Below, in pieces: positions 48,091 to 58,448 of a DNA stretch of 64,000 nt. The notes beneath the pieces were generated by a model. The model was not told where the DNA came from and searched no databases. It saw nothing but the letters and a program-made list of their open reading frames with translations. Every line of letters begins with the position of its first letter. The first letter of the stretch is position 1. The position numbers were made by a program, and so were the translations under genes. The DNA comes from Macrothele yani (taxonomy: Eukaryota > Arthropoda > Arachnida > Araneae > Macrothelidae), in contig CM077023.1 in assembly GCA_039090855.1 (NCBI GenBank), positions 80,637,127 to 80,701,126 on the forward strand, written 5' to 3'.

Positions 48091-48285
48091 TTGGTTTGGG
48101 GTTTTAACGACCACCGTGAGCAACTCTAATGGCTACAAGCAGTCGCGCTCTGCCCAAATTCAGGGCCACCGGTTCCGATGAAGGGAGAGGACTAGTGCCG
48201 TAAGACAACACACCACCCGAGACTCGAACTCACTCGGACAAATGTTTAGAAGCCAGCGCTTAGACCACTGTGTCACCTGATGGCT
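48091..48285 (-). mobile_element. SINE copy, moderately old
   Basis: ttttaacgaccaccgtgagc at the 3' end, gagactcgaactcactcgga over the B box, and cgcttagaccactgtgtcac at the head. Confidence 0.82.
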
Positions 48286-48443
48286 CTATGTTTTTTTCAG
48301 TTATTTTACAATAAGACTTCGACATATGATATACCAGTCCGTCAACCTTACATCTTTGATTTCTTCTTTCTAGTAAATCACTTACCAACGAACTTGCTGT
48401 TGTTTTGCTATTAGGCAATCGCATCTCATCCTCCTCATAATAT

Positions 48444-48900
48444 CATCATCATCATCACTGTCAACCATTATCAATCCACTGCTGGACGAAGTTCTCCCCA
48501 AGTTTCTTCTACAACGGTCTGTCTTGTGCCAGTTTCCTCCACGTTATTCCTGCATGCTTTCGAATTTCATCCACCCATCTCACATGTGGTCTTCTTCTGG
48601 GTCTTTTCTTGTCCCTTGGAATCCAGTCTAAAATTTCAGCTGTCCATCGATGGTCTGTCCTTCTGGCAATATGTCCAACCCATTGCCATTTCAGAGATTT
48701 TACTCTGATCATGATGTCTTCCACTCTTGTCATTTTTCTGATCCACGAGTTCCTCTTCTTATCTCTTCTGGTTACACCAAGCATGTATCTCTCCTTGCTT
48801 TTTTGAGTTATCTGCAGTCTTTGTATGTCTTGTCTTAAAAGAAAAGTGTTCGTTGATCAATGCATCCTTCCAGTGCTTACATATGGTGCAGGGACGTGGA
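48444..48900 (-). mobile_element. RTE LINE copy with 5' inversion (twin priming)
   Basis: 48444 to about 48831 is the minus-strand 3' end of the LINE and encodes MLGVTRRDKKRNSWIRKM ... WRKLAQDRPL, ending in the (GAT)n tail. From about 48831 to 48900 the plus strand carries the sequence that lies immediately upstream in the intact element (LKRKVF.DQCILPVLTYGAG), so this segment is inverted, with about 10 bp lost at the switch. The flanks cctcctcataatat (48430-48443) and cctcctaataatat (48901-48914) match at 13 of 14 positions, a target duplication enclosing both segments. This is the structure left by twin priming during target-primed reverse transcription. Confidence 0.88.
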
Positions 48901-48914
48901 CCTCCTAATAATAT

Positions 48915-49158
48915 ACCGTACCTTATTTAGTACCATACACAGATTCTTACTTGATTATGAGAGCTGTTAGGGGATTTGGAGGTTATGCATGTCTTCAAAG
49001 AAGCTGGTGAAAAACATTAGTTCCATAAAGCTGTTCTCTTATGTTTTAAGATGTTAAACCACTTATATTCTTATTAGTTTTATACTTCATTTAAGTAGGT
49101 CTTAGTAAAATTTCAAAACTAAACGATAAACTTTTCTATTCTTAAAGTTTTTCTATCA
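48915..49158. other. Spacer without recognised gene
   Basis: AT-rich, with no recognised feature. Confidence 0.45.
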
Positions 49159-49740
49159 GCATTGTCAAGTCCGGGGTTCTTATTTATAAAAATATTAATC
49201 ATTATTCAAGTATAATAAGCATAAATATAGCCTTGACAAAAGTTTCTTCTAAGACTTCTTGAAGATTTTTCTGACATATGCTTTGATTCAATATTTAAAA
49301 TTTGTCACGAAGTCATAACGGCTTAAAACGTTGCTTATAAAAAAAAAGTTTTATGCATTCAAAACGCTTAATAGCACTTCCCTATACTTTCTTCAGAGAC
49401 TTCTTGCACCTTCGTCCAGTCTTCATACACACGACACATATATTGTAAGGTTCGTGATCTTTGTATTCTTAATGCAGTTCCTTTTCACTTTCGTGGTCAC
49501 TTTGGAAATACTGAGAGATATTCATTCAGCCAGTTCCCTAGCTAGGTTTTGCTCTTTTTGTCATATCAAAGCATCAGCGGGCAAAGTAGATGTTAAGTTA
49601 CACTAGCGTAGGGATCACGGAATCAGAACAACCTTCAGGAATACCTACAGCAAAAATCTTGTCAAGGCTATACTTATGCATGTAATAATTGAAGAATAAT
49701 AAATATTTTTATAGATGAAAACCTCAGGGCCTGCCAATAC
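49159..49740. mobile_element. Inverted-repeat element (about 580 bp), MITE-like
   Basis: About 90 bp at each end are diverged inverse copies. Left: gcattgtcaagtccggggtt ... atagccttgacaaaa. Right, read inversely: gtattggcaggccctgaggt ... tatagccttgacaag. The interior has one ORF (49331-49606) without a motif. The target duplication is unclear. Confidence 0.6.
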
Positions 49741-50027
49741 TCATAGAAAAGCATTGGGAATAAAATAGCGTAGCATTTAGCCTTGAAATTATATTAAAAA
49801 CTGAATAAATGCAGTTCAGAATCTGCAAGATATAATTGGATATATCTTCTTAAAGCTTAAGATTTTAGAGCTCTTGAAAGTTTTATTTACATATAGTAAA
49901 TACCATTTAAACGGAAGGTTTAACTTTATTCTTACGTTTTTTAAGGGTAGAGCGTTCAGTTCCAACACCGTTATCTACTGGTTGCTTTCATGCCCAGTCA
50001 CAGCCTATTGCTGCATCATGCATTTGT

Positions 50028-50237
50028 TTTGGGGTGTAACGACAGCGACGAGAAACATGTAGGAAATAAGCAGCGGCTCGTCCCTAGTTTCGGGCTGCTC
50101 ATTCTAAAAAAGGAAGAGAGTCAGTGCCTTAAAAGAGAAGCACATCACACATGCCTCATGTGAGATTCGAACCCGAGCTCATCTCCGACGAATGGTCAGA
50201 AACCAGCGCCTCACACCAGTCGGCCACCAGAACGCCA
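50028..50237 (-). mobile_element. Old SINE copy
   Basis: ttggggtgtaacgacagcga at the 3' end, B-box complement gagattcgaacccga, head cgcctcacaccagtcggcc. Confidence 0.75.
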
Positions 50238-50267
50238 CATTATGCATTTAAATTTTATTTTTTATGT

Positions 50268-50476
50268 TTCGGGGTTTAACTACCGCCAGTAGCAACTCGG
50301 AGGGTTATAAGCAGTTTAGCGCTCCTAATTTGGTGTCGCTGGATCTAGGAAAGGTAAAGGACCACCATCGAAGCACAAATCCACTACCTACGCTTCATCA
50401 GGGACTCGAAGACGGTCTCATCTCGAATTATTGACCAGAACCAGCGCCTGTGACCACTCGCCAACAGGGGCAGGCA
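50268..50476 (-). mobile_element. Very old SINE copy
   Basis: ggggtttaactaccgccagt at the 3' end, gggactcgaagacgg over the B box, and a degraded head. It lies only 30 bp from the previous copy in the same orientation. Confidence 0.7.
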
Positions 50477-50611
50477 CTGTTTTCTTTTTCACTACATATC
50501 CATCACCCAATGCTTCGGAAATCACAGATGCTATACCTGCTGGAATGGAGATGTTGGTTTCCAACAGCGGCTATGGAACAAATAATAGCGATTGATTGAT
50601 CAATTATTTTC

Positions 50612-50805
50612 TTTAACGATCTACATGAGCATCTAAAGTTGCAAGGAGTCGCCTGTCAAAAATTTAGCGCCACTGGTTCCTTGCAAAGAACAGAATCAAC
50701 AGGAAAATACGCCGCTCGTGTCTCATGCAGGACTGGTACCTAGGCCTAACTCGATCGATTGGTTAGAGGATAGCACCTCTGATCACTCTGCTACCGAGGT
50801 TGAGA
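50612..50805 (-). mobile_element. Very old SINE copy
   Basis: Weak collinear match (ttaacgatctacatgagcat, agcgccactggttccttgca, ctctgatcactctgctaccg). The third of a row of three decayed copies. Confidence 0.55.
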
Positions 50806-52290
50806 ATGTCATTAGATGACGAAGAGAACTTGGTTAAATTGAAATGCGAACAGATTCTTATCTCTGACACACACACACACATGTTCAAACAATAATTCTT
50901 CATTTCAGTCATTTGCACATTACGTATCTCTTCATATACTATTCCATAGTAAATTCGATTATGCCTTTGTTTTCTGCTAAGAATTTTGCCTGGTTGTTAA
51001 TTGCCATTGGTTATTACACTGACAAACTTCAACGTCTATGGACTTAAATAGCTTTCGGTCCGAATGATTGGCTTCTTGTTGCCCTTCCCAGTTCCAATTT
51101 CCTACACGTGCTGAAAATTTGCTGATAAAAAAAAAAAAAAAATGAAATCAAAATTCAAAAAGCAAAGAAAAGCATTCTTTCTGTCTTTGACATTGACTGT
51201 AAACCTACGACTTTGATATCTATATATTTCGTTCGTGGTAACTACGTAAATAACTAATTGACAATAATCTGAACTTTCATCTAAAATCATAGACGTATTG
51301 AAAAATATCTCATAGTGTTGTCTTTCCATTCTAGTGACCGAGTCACAGAGTTTGAACTTAGAACAGGCACTTTCATCAGATGTAATAATTTTGAATTAGT
51401 CGATTACTCAAGTTTTTTTCCTACAATCCCTAGAAGTACACTATCGGGAATTCAACTAAATGCATTAACTTTTCTATAGGTACCTTATGCTCATTAATTA
51501 CATTGTATTATAGCTAATCTAACATAATGAATGACTACAAGTATGGTACAGTTGAGTGGTTCTTTTGAACACTATTTCACTTGTACTTAAAATTCAGCTA
51601 TTTAGAAGCTTTCTGGAGATCATGAAAAGTTAACAATCGAATGGATTCAGATATACAGCATGGCACCTTATGTATTTCCATCAACGAAGACACTGCAAAA
51701 TTCAGGACTGCCATTTGTTGTTTTCTCTTGTTTGTCAATAAGTACTTTCGACTTCTACCATTCTTTCACTTTTAATTGCAGTTCCCTTCATTCTTCTTTT
51801 GCACTTGGTTATTCACCAGGATTTCAGAACATGGTTTGACAGGGTGGGGCTTGGAACTTTGTGCTCCTTTAGTAAAAATATAGTGGGAGCATTTTTCCCT
51901 CCAGTATTTCTAAAGAAAACTGATTTCGCTGTTTTAAAGATGACTAGGTGATCATCAAAACTATAACTTTTCCCGATTCCTGCCACCTACCGCAATTTTG
52001 TTTTACACTACGCATCTTCTTATTCATCTTTTGCTGAAGGGCACAGTTTGGGTAACAGATGACACTGATTCTGATTCTATTTTTTGTGGAATTCATGCGT
52101 ATAACTTTATTTTGTTTCATTCTCGCAAAGCTCAGTTCGTTCTTGAGAGTGACAAAAGGTATCAATATTTTCCCCTTTTATTGTGACATATATAGCTTGA
52201 GTAGGAATGAATTACATGATTGTTTTCCTTTTGGATAATTATTTTCCACCAGACATCGAATAAGTAAATTATTTCTATTACCACAAATTT
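50806..52290. other. Unique AT-rich stretch
   Basis: (CA)n at 50867-50880. No gene or mobile element is recognised. Confidence 0.45.
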
Positions 52291-52379
52291 GTTTAAGAAG
52301 AAAATATTCGTTTATTTTTGAAGCTGGTGATCACGTTTCTCCATTGGTCTCCTATGACCGGCTTTTTGTCTTGAAAAAG

Positions 52380-52890
52380 CAGTTCGATCTTTCTGATTGC
52401 CAATGAACTCGAGAGCTGCCTCAGGTTGGAGTTATACAACAAACAAGCAGCATTTTGGCAGCTCCAGATTTTAAAAACAGGTCGTTCTGCGTTCATTATA
52501 GATTCTGATATTTTTAGAATTGCTGGTGGTTCTTTTTTTTTTTTTATTGGAGGTTTAACGACCACCGTGAGCAACTCAATGGGCTATAAGCAGTCGCCCG
52601 TCCCTAATTTAGGGTCACTGGTTCCAGGGGAGGGAGAGGGCCAGTGCTGTAAAACAAACACAACATCCATGCCTCACCGGGATTCGAACCCGGACTCCTT
52701 TCGGACGAATGATCAGAGGCCATCGCTTAGACCACTGCGCCCTGGTGGTTCTGCAAACAGTGGACTTGTGCGAGAGATTTTCATTTTAAAAGACACCATG
52801 TCTCTGTATGGGAAAGCCCATTTAAAGTGCAGTCATTCTTACAATGATATTATAATAAAAGAATTATTGGATAGACAAAGGGAACTTTGA
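52380..52890 (+). pseudogene. Unknown ORF interrupted in frame by a SINE
   Basis: With the SINE and one target duplication removed, one frame reads ELYNKQAAFWQLQILKTGRS, then AFIIDSDIFRIAGGSANSGL and VREIFILKDTMSLYGKAHLK, to a stop at 52888-52890. The frame also extends upstream of 52426 without ATG to a stop at about 52372. Composition (charged and hydrophobic residues in protein-like mix) is unlike the chance ORFs nearby. I do not recognise the family. The insert is 219 bp, a multiple of three, so the frame stays open across it. It may be an exon or retrocopy relic of a host gene, or part of an unrecognised element. No donor site is seen at the 3' end. Confidence 0.4.
52534..52741 (-). mobile_element. 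Young SINE with 11-bp target duplication
   Basis: CTGGTGGTTCT lies at 52523-52533 and 52742-52752. T-run tail on the left, full body, B-box complement gggattcgaaccc, head accactgcgcc with the first bases lost. Confidence 0.93.
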
Positions 52891-53734
52891 AAAATCTGTC
52901 TAAAATACAAGAAATTAAATCGGTTGGACTGTAAGAAGTTGGAAATCTGTAGGCCATGTTTTTGGCTATCACTTATCTGAAATGGATTAAACCATTCAGA
53001 AACTTAAGAGCTGTTACGCCCATATTTTCACGCAGAGTTGAAATCTCTCTGAATGAGGCAGTTTGTTTGCCCTATTAAAACATTTTTCACATGATAGAAT
53101 AATAACTACACGAATTTGAAAATGATTATTTTTTTTAATTTATAAATAGCTTTAGGTCGTCAGACATATTTTACCAAGTTTTTCCCAGCAGTCAGGCGTG
53201 ATGAACTTTATACTGCTGATCTTTGGTTGCATATTCACCATCTACATATTCATTAAAAACTAGCTAGTTAATCGGAATCTCTTAGAAATAATTTTAATTG
53301 GAAATCCGCCCTGAAAAAAAAAATGTATTTAGATGAAATCTATCCAAAGCACATAAATTTGACATTAGGGTGCTTTTTTACTAGCAAAATACAGATGCTT
53401 CATAACGCTAGATAAGATACTCATGTTACTGATAATGGGGGGGGGGGGGGGGCTTCTGTCACACGGAAAAGAAAGGAGTAGGTTTCGTTCATTGTTCAAG
53501 TGCGAGTGCAAAACGGGTTGTATTCAGGACAGATTGTATTCCTAACGAAAAATATTCTCGTGACTAAATATCTAACGCCAGTTTTATCATTTTAGGAAGG
53601 CTTGAATTTCAACATACGTTCTTAGCATTTCTAGAAGAAAACACTGTTTTAATTTTTTTCTGCCCATTGAGTGTTCGTATTTTCATAACAAGAAGAAAGC
53701 TTGGTCACGTAGTCATTAACCGCACACACCCGAC
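52891..53734. other. Spacer without recognised gene
   Basis: A G-run lies at 53438-53453. No coding signal is seen. Confidence 0.45.
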
Positions 53735-53870
53735 GCTGTTCCGGTGACCGAGTGTTTACATGCGTGAGCTTCTGGCCGATGATCCTAGATGGGCTTGTGC
53801 GCAAGTCTCTTTCCCTAGGGCGATGGGTCTTCCCTCTTCCCAGAAACAGTTGCCCCTTTCACGAAGGAAA
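53735..53870 (+). mobile_element. Very old SINE head and body
   Basis: ttccggtgaccgagtgttta aligns with the SINE head and gcttctggccgatgatccta with the region before the B box. The 3' half is lost. Confidence 0.5.
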
Positions 53871-54514
53871 CAAAGTGTAGCGGTGATGCTGTATTTTATC
53901 AAATCGGCAAAAAATTCCTGAATTCAATATAAGTATTATTACCAAATTATAAAGAATAAAAAATAAAAATAATAAAAAGGGAGAGCATTATGAATAAGGC
54001 ATTTGTTTTCGGCCTTCAAAATTCTTCTAACTGTTTCAAATACTAAACAAACCGTTATTGACTTGCATGAATCTGCTTAATTGCATGCGAATTGTTTCAA
54101 GCGTTTTAAGCGCTATATTAATCCTGACATACAAACGTACATGCACGTAGACTCACACGTATTTAAAATAAAAAACAAAATCGCATTTTAAAAATGCTGA
54201 GAAATCACGTAAGAGCCCTCTTTTAGAAACCTTCTGCATCTGTCCTAACTGAAGCAGGCGGAAACAAAATTTGCCGTAAATGAGAATACGATAAAGCACA
54301 AAATAAAACAGAGAAGAACAAAAGTTCATACTCAGTTGTTAAACAGACTGGCAGATTCAAAGATAGTTTTGAATGAAATGTGCTCAGGACAGCAGCATCA
54401 ATAATTTCATTCCGAACATAAATCTCTGCAAATGCAACAGTGCACTGATCAATAAACAATGCGATGAGCCAACCTTATCTGGTATTGTCATACTTTAATA
54501 AGATGAAGCATGCA
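53871..54514. other. Spacer without recognised gene
   Basis: AT-rich. A minus-strand ORF at 54223-54459 has no motif. Confidence 0.45.
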
Positions 54515-54989
54515 AATTTTTCGGATCCAGGAAAACTCGTACACCGGAAAACTCGCACACCTTCTCAAGTAAGGGGCTGTACACGAATTGCGTTTCGTTC
54601 CGAGATCTTGTCAAAGTGTAAGAGTTTTCCTAGCTGAACAAAACGAAATGTACTAGTTTTCCTCGGGATATCAATGGGTATGTAAGATCAAAATGGCACA
54701 AGGTTTATGTAGAAGCCTAAATCTTGAGTTATGATTTAATATTTCGTAAACTCTAACACCTTCTCATATAAGGGGATGTACAGAAATTGCATTTCCTCCC
54801 GAGATCTTGTCAGTGTCCGAGTTTTCCTAGCTGAACAAAACGAAATGTACCAGTTTTCCTAGGGATCTCAATGGGTACGTAAGATCAAAATGACACAAGA
54901 TTTATGTAGAAACTTCCTGACTCCCTAAACCTTGAGTTATGATTTTAATATTTCCCATGTGATAAAAAGCAATAAAGGCTAATTAGCAG

Positions 54990-55430
54990 GAGCTCAACGA
55001 ATCAATTTTCAGGTGCTGATCTTTTCAGAAGATTTTAAACTACAACCTTGATATTCCGTATTTCTAAACATCTTATAAAACCTAATAAAAGGCACTCAAC
55101 AGATTATTTCTCTCCTATTTTCGAGTCACCTAAGCCGTGGGCTTTCTTAGAAGATATTAAGTTACAACCTAGATATTTCGCATTGTAAACATTTTACGAA
55201 GCCTAATGAAAGGTACTCAACAAATTACTTCTCAGCTCCTTTCAAGCCTCCTAGGCAGCGGGCCTTTTTAGAAGATTTTACGTTACGAACCTGATATTTC
55301 ATATTTGTAAACATTTTTATAAAACCTAATAAAAGGCACTCAACGGATTATTCCTCACGTATTTACAAGGTACCTAGGCCAAGGGCCTTTTAAGAAGATT
55401 TTAAGTTGCAACCTAGATATTTAATTCAAT
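54990..55430 (+). repeat. 122-bp tandem subrepeats of FB3
   Basis: About 3.5 units, period 121-123 bp. Each has agaagatttta, a 'caacct.gatattt' word, 'cctaataaaaggcactcaac' and a gcgggcc or ccaagggcc word. Confidence 0.88.
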
Positions 55431-55808
55431 CTAGATATTAATTCATAGGGCCTAGGCCTTTTTAGCAGTTTTCATTCCGTCGAGCTCATGTTAAAAACGT
55501 TTACGAACCATGTCAAGTTGCTAATATTGCGCCTTTACTTTGGCACCAATTATTCATCAAAAGCCAATGAGTTAATATTCAATACCCAAGTGAAGGTGCA
55601 GCTGTCAAACACAACACTTATGTAAATGTAATGAATATCAGGGTGGTAGATTTAAAACTGTTTAAAAGTCCGGTGGCCTAGGTCTTGTCAAAAGCTGAGA
55701 AATAATTTGTTAAGTACCTTTCACTGGGTGTAATAAAATGTACACATATACGAAATATCTAGGTTGCAATTTAAAATTTTCTAAAAAGGCCCGCGGCCAA
55801 GTGCCTTA

Positions 55809-56790
55809 CGCTGAAGAGCAACTGAATTAGATATACCTGTCTAGTAACGTGTAGCACCGCCTTTCGCCCTGATGACGGCGGCGATTCGTCTCGGCATGGA
55901 CTCGACAGGACACCGGAAGCGTTGGGAAGCCATACGGATCCACGACCCCTGAACAAGCTCCCACAATTCGCGAAGATTTTATGGAGGGGAGTCAGAGCCT
56001 AGAACATCTCTCTCGATGGCATCCCAGATGTGCTCGATGGGATTGAGGTCAGGTGACCTAGCTGGCCAAGGAAATGAGGTCATGTCGGTGGAGTGTTCAT
56101 TTAACCATTCGGATACAATTCGGGAGCGATGGCACGGCGCATTGTCTTGTTGCAGGATGAGATCCCCAGTGGGATGTTGAAGACGCACAAACGGGAGCAA
56201 ATGGTGGTCCAGGATATCCCGGTAACGTTGACCTGTGAGGGACGATGTCACACGTACCAGGGGTCCCATTTCAGTCCACGTAAACAGTTCCCAGACAAGA
56301 ATGCCACCACCACTAGCTTGAAGAGTACCCTGCTGGCAAGAAGGATCCATCGCTTCATGTGGTTTGAGCCGTACTCGTATCCTGTCATCCGCATGTACCA
56401 ACGTGAACCTCGACTCATCAGTCCAGGCAACATTTTCCCACATGTCTAGGGTCCAGTGGCGATGTTCCTGCGCCCATGCTAATCTTTGCACCCTGTGATG
56501 TGCGGTCAGCAGCAGTACCCTCGTGGGACGATGGCTTCTGTACCCCATAGCGAGGAGATAGTTCTGGTTGGTGTGGCTGCTTACACGTTTCTGTGCACCA
56601 GCGGTAAATTCTCGAGTAATTTCTTGCACTGTGGCCCGTCTATTCGCTGTTACAATGCGAGCTAGCCGACGATGACCCAGGTCATCCACACGCTGTTGTC
56701 CACGGCAGTTGGCCCTTGCAGGGATGGTTTTACCGGATTCGATGTGACACAGTGACACAGTGGCTCGTGAAAATCCCAGTGCCTGCACGA
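55809..56790 (-). pseudogene. Tc1-like element, copy 2, right end lost
   Basis: Left end CGCTGAAGAGCAACTGAATT after TA at 55807-55808. The transposase reads on the minus strand from 56790 to a stop at 55841. It starts only at MQALGFSRATVSLCHIESGK, so the first ~30 residues, the 5' end and the right terminal repeat are missing. All three catalytic residues are intact (WTDESRFTLVH, LILQQDNAPCHRS, SPDLNPIEHIWD), with 36 residues between second D and E. Only one premature stop is seen (after SDSPP, about 55979) plus a small in-frame deletion near the helix-turn-helix. At 56790 the sequence switches directly to FB3 terminal iterations, so a deletion removed both the Tc1 right end and FB3 sequence. 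Confidence 0.92.
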
Positions 56791-56868
56791 CAAGAAAGAG
56801 TACGAGTTTTCCGGTGTACCAGTTCTCCGGTGTACCAGTTCTCTGGTGTACCAGTTTTTCGCCACCCC

Positions 56869-57359
56869 AATTTTTCTTCTCGGTTTAGTGACTTTATAAC
56901 GTAGAAGTCTTTTCGTACTTCTACGTTATTTTAAAAAACATAACCATAAGATGAAATTGTTCCTAAATTAAACCTTAACGGCCAGACGAAACATGTAAAC
57001 AACAGAAGTCAAACTTACGGAAAAGTTGCTTTATTCAAGGGTTTCTCCAACACATCGTAACATAACATAAAACTTCGCATTAAACGCTCCACACACCACA
57101 CAGCTCCACAACACAACGCTTTCTACACAACGCTCTCTAAGCAACAGTTTACTCGTAGCTTATATCTCTCGTTCTTATCAAAACAGGCATACGTCACGTT
57201 CATTCAACCTCAATTATGTTGCCAACAGTATTCGCTTGAGAGAAAAGATATTACGTTAAGTGTGAAGTACAACTGAGAATAAACTCAAGATTTACATAGA
57301 GAAAGAAACTAAAAAGGAAAGTTAATTTAGAATATGCGTCACAACTTCCATATGCAATT
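56869..57359. other. Spacer with a small hairpin
   Basis: Hairpin ataacgtagaagt (56896-56908), loop cttttcgt, exact complement (56917-56929). 57060-57170 is rich in cacac and caacgct words. No gene is seen. Confidence 0.5.
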
Positions 57360-57490
57360 ATGGTTATAGGGAATCCTTCATCCCAACTCAGAGAGACTGG
57401 GTTCAAGGAAGGAGAAGCACAGCACCCATATCTTGCTCTGGGATTCGAACCCAAACCCAGTATGTGGAGAAATCTGCTCCTTAGAGCATT
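57360..57490 (-). mobile_element. tRNA-like SINE fragment of another type
   Basis: B-box complement gggattcgaaccca at 57431-57444 and an A-box-like complement near gctccttagagca. The body does not fit the main SINE. Confidence 0.4.
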
Positions 57491-58448
57491 TTCCAGTGGA
57501 AGGCTTGTAAAGTCTGTAACCTTTGCCTTAGCTTGTGCAAGTACTTATCTGTAAAAGCTGTGTAATCTTACCTGATTGCCTACTTCGTCATAATTTCTAT
57601 TACAGACGGTGCACGCGCACATTCAGAGACCTAACTATGGCGGGCCATAAGAGCGGCTGCCCCGGGCGCAGCTCAAGAGAGTACGCTAAAATCCCTGCTT
57701 GCAATTTGATTAAAATTGGAATTGAAAGTTTTACACCAGTTTCTGGTACACTTAAAATTATAATTTTTTCCTCAACTGTTTAAAGGGATGCTAGTCGCTC
57801 ATATTCAGAAATGAAGGAGCGGTTCCGTCCAGCGAAAGATGGACCACTGCCTTTGTCGACAATAATGGGGCCAGCGGTTTTTCTTCAGTTGGGTGGATAA
57901 GAATGTCGTTTTTCTTTAGTTGGATGAATAAGATAAAAATGTTCATATTGTTGAAGATTCTCTGGAGGCTATTCGAACATTACTGTGACTGCGAGCCACA
58001 ACTACCAGCTACATTCGGTCCGTTTGACATACTGAAAATCAACGTTGTAGTGCAATGCCAAGAAGAGGGGCCCAAGCTTAAGAACCTGATAACCAGAAAG
58101 GAGAAAAATAGTGTCAGAAGAGCCATCCATGGCGAGGCACATGAGGCAAAATATTCCTGACAGAACCCAGGAAAAGGGGGTGGAAAAATGTTCCGCATGT
58201 ACACCCCAGGACTAGTCCCCGAGTCGAGACCAAGTTTAGCTCAATGCATTACAGCACAACTGTATTCCTTCATTCCCACACCCAGTGCAACACAAGACAT
58301 AAAAACAACATGCCAATAGACCACAACTCCTCAGCAATTGCAAGAGAGGACAGCCCCAACATTGATGTAGGGACTGTCTTCTCTTGCATTTGCATTGATT
58401 TTGTCGATATACATAAATGTATATATACAAAAAATAATATATATATCA
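57491..58448. other. Mixed spacer without recognised gene
   Basis: A short GC-rich segment (57637-57675, ggcgggccataagagcggct) resembles hAT subterminal sequence. 57955-58430 is less AT-rich than average and has short ORFs, but no family is recognised. A ~32-bp duplication (tttttct.tagttgg) lies at 57878-57932. Confidence 0.4.

Larger units (their letters stand above)
54515..56868. mobile_element. Foldback element FB3 with Tc1 insertion and deletion
   Basis: Left end iterations GGAAAACTCGTACACC and GGAAAACTCGCACACC (54531-54563). Right end iterations, read inversely, GGAGAACTGGTACACC three times with small changes and GGAAAACTCGTAC (56799-56860). Inside the left arm there is a ~210-bp tandem duplication (about 54541-54960), then ~122-bp subrepeats with gaagatttt starts at 55028, 55150, 55271 and 55394, then FB1-like monomers around an axis near 55575, and an inverted subrepeat at 55680-55800. 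Between 55809 and 56790 a Tc1 element is inserted, and most of the outer right arm is missing. It shares terminal iterations and the 'aaggggctgtacac' stretch with FB1 and FB2. Confidence 0.75.

Noticed and set aside
57060..57180. LTR of a retrotransposon suggested by caacgct and cacac words
   Set aside because: No second LTR, primer-binding site or polypurine tract was found in the window.
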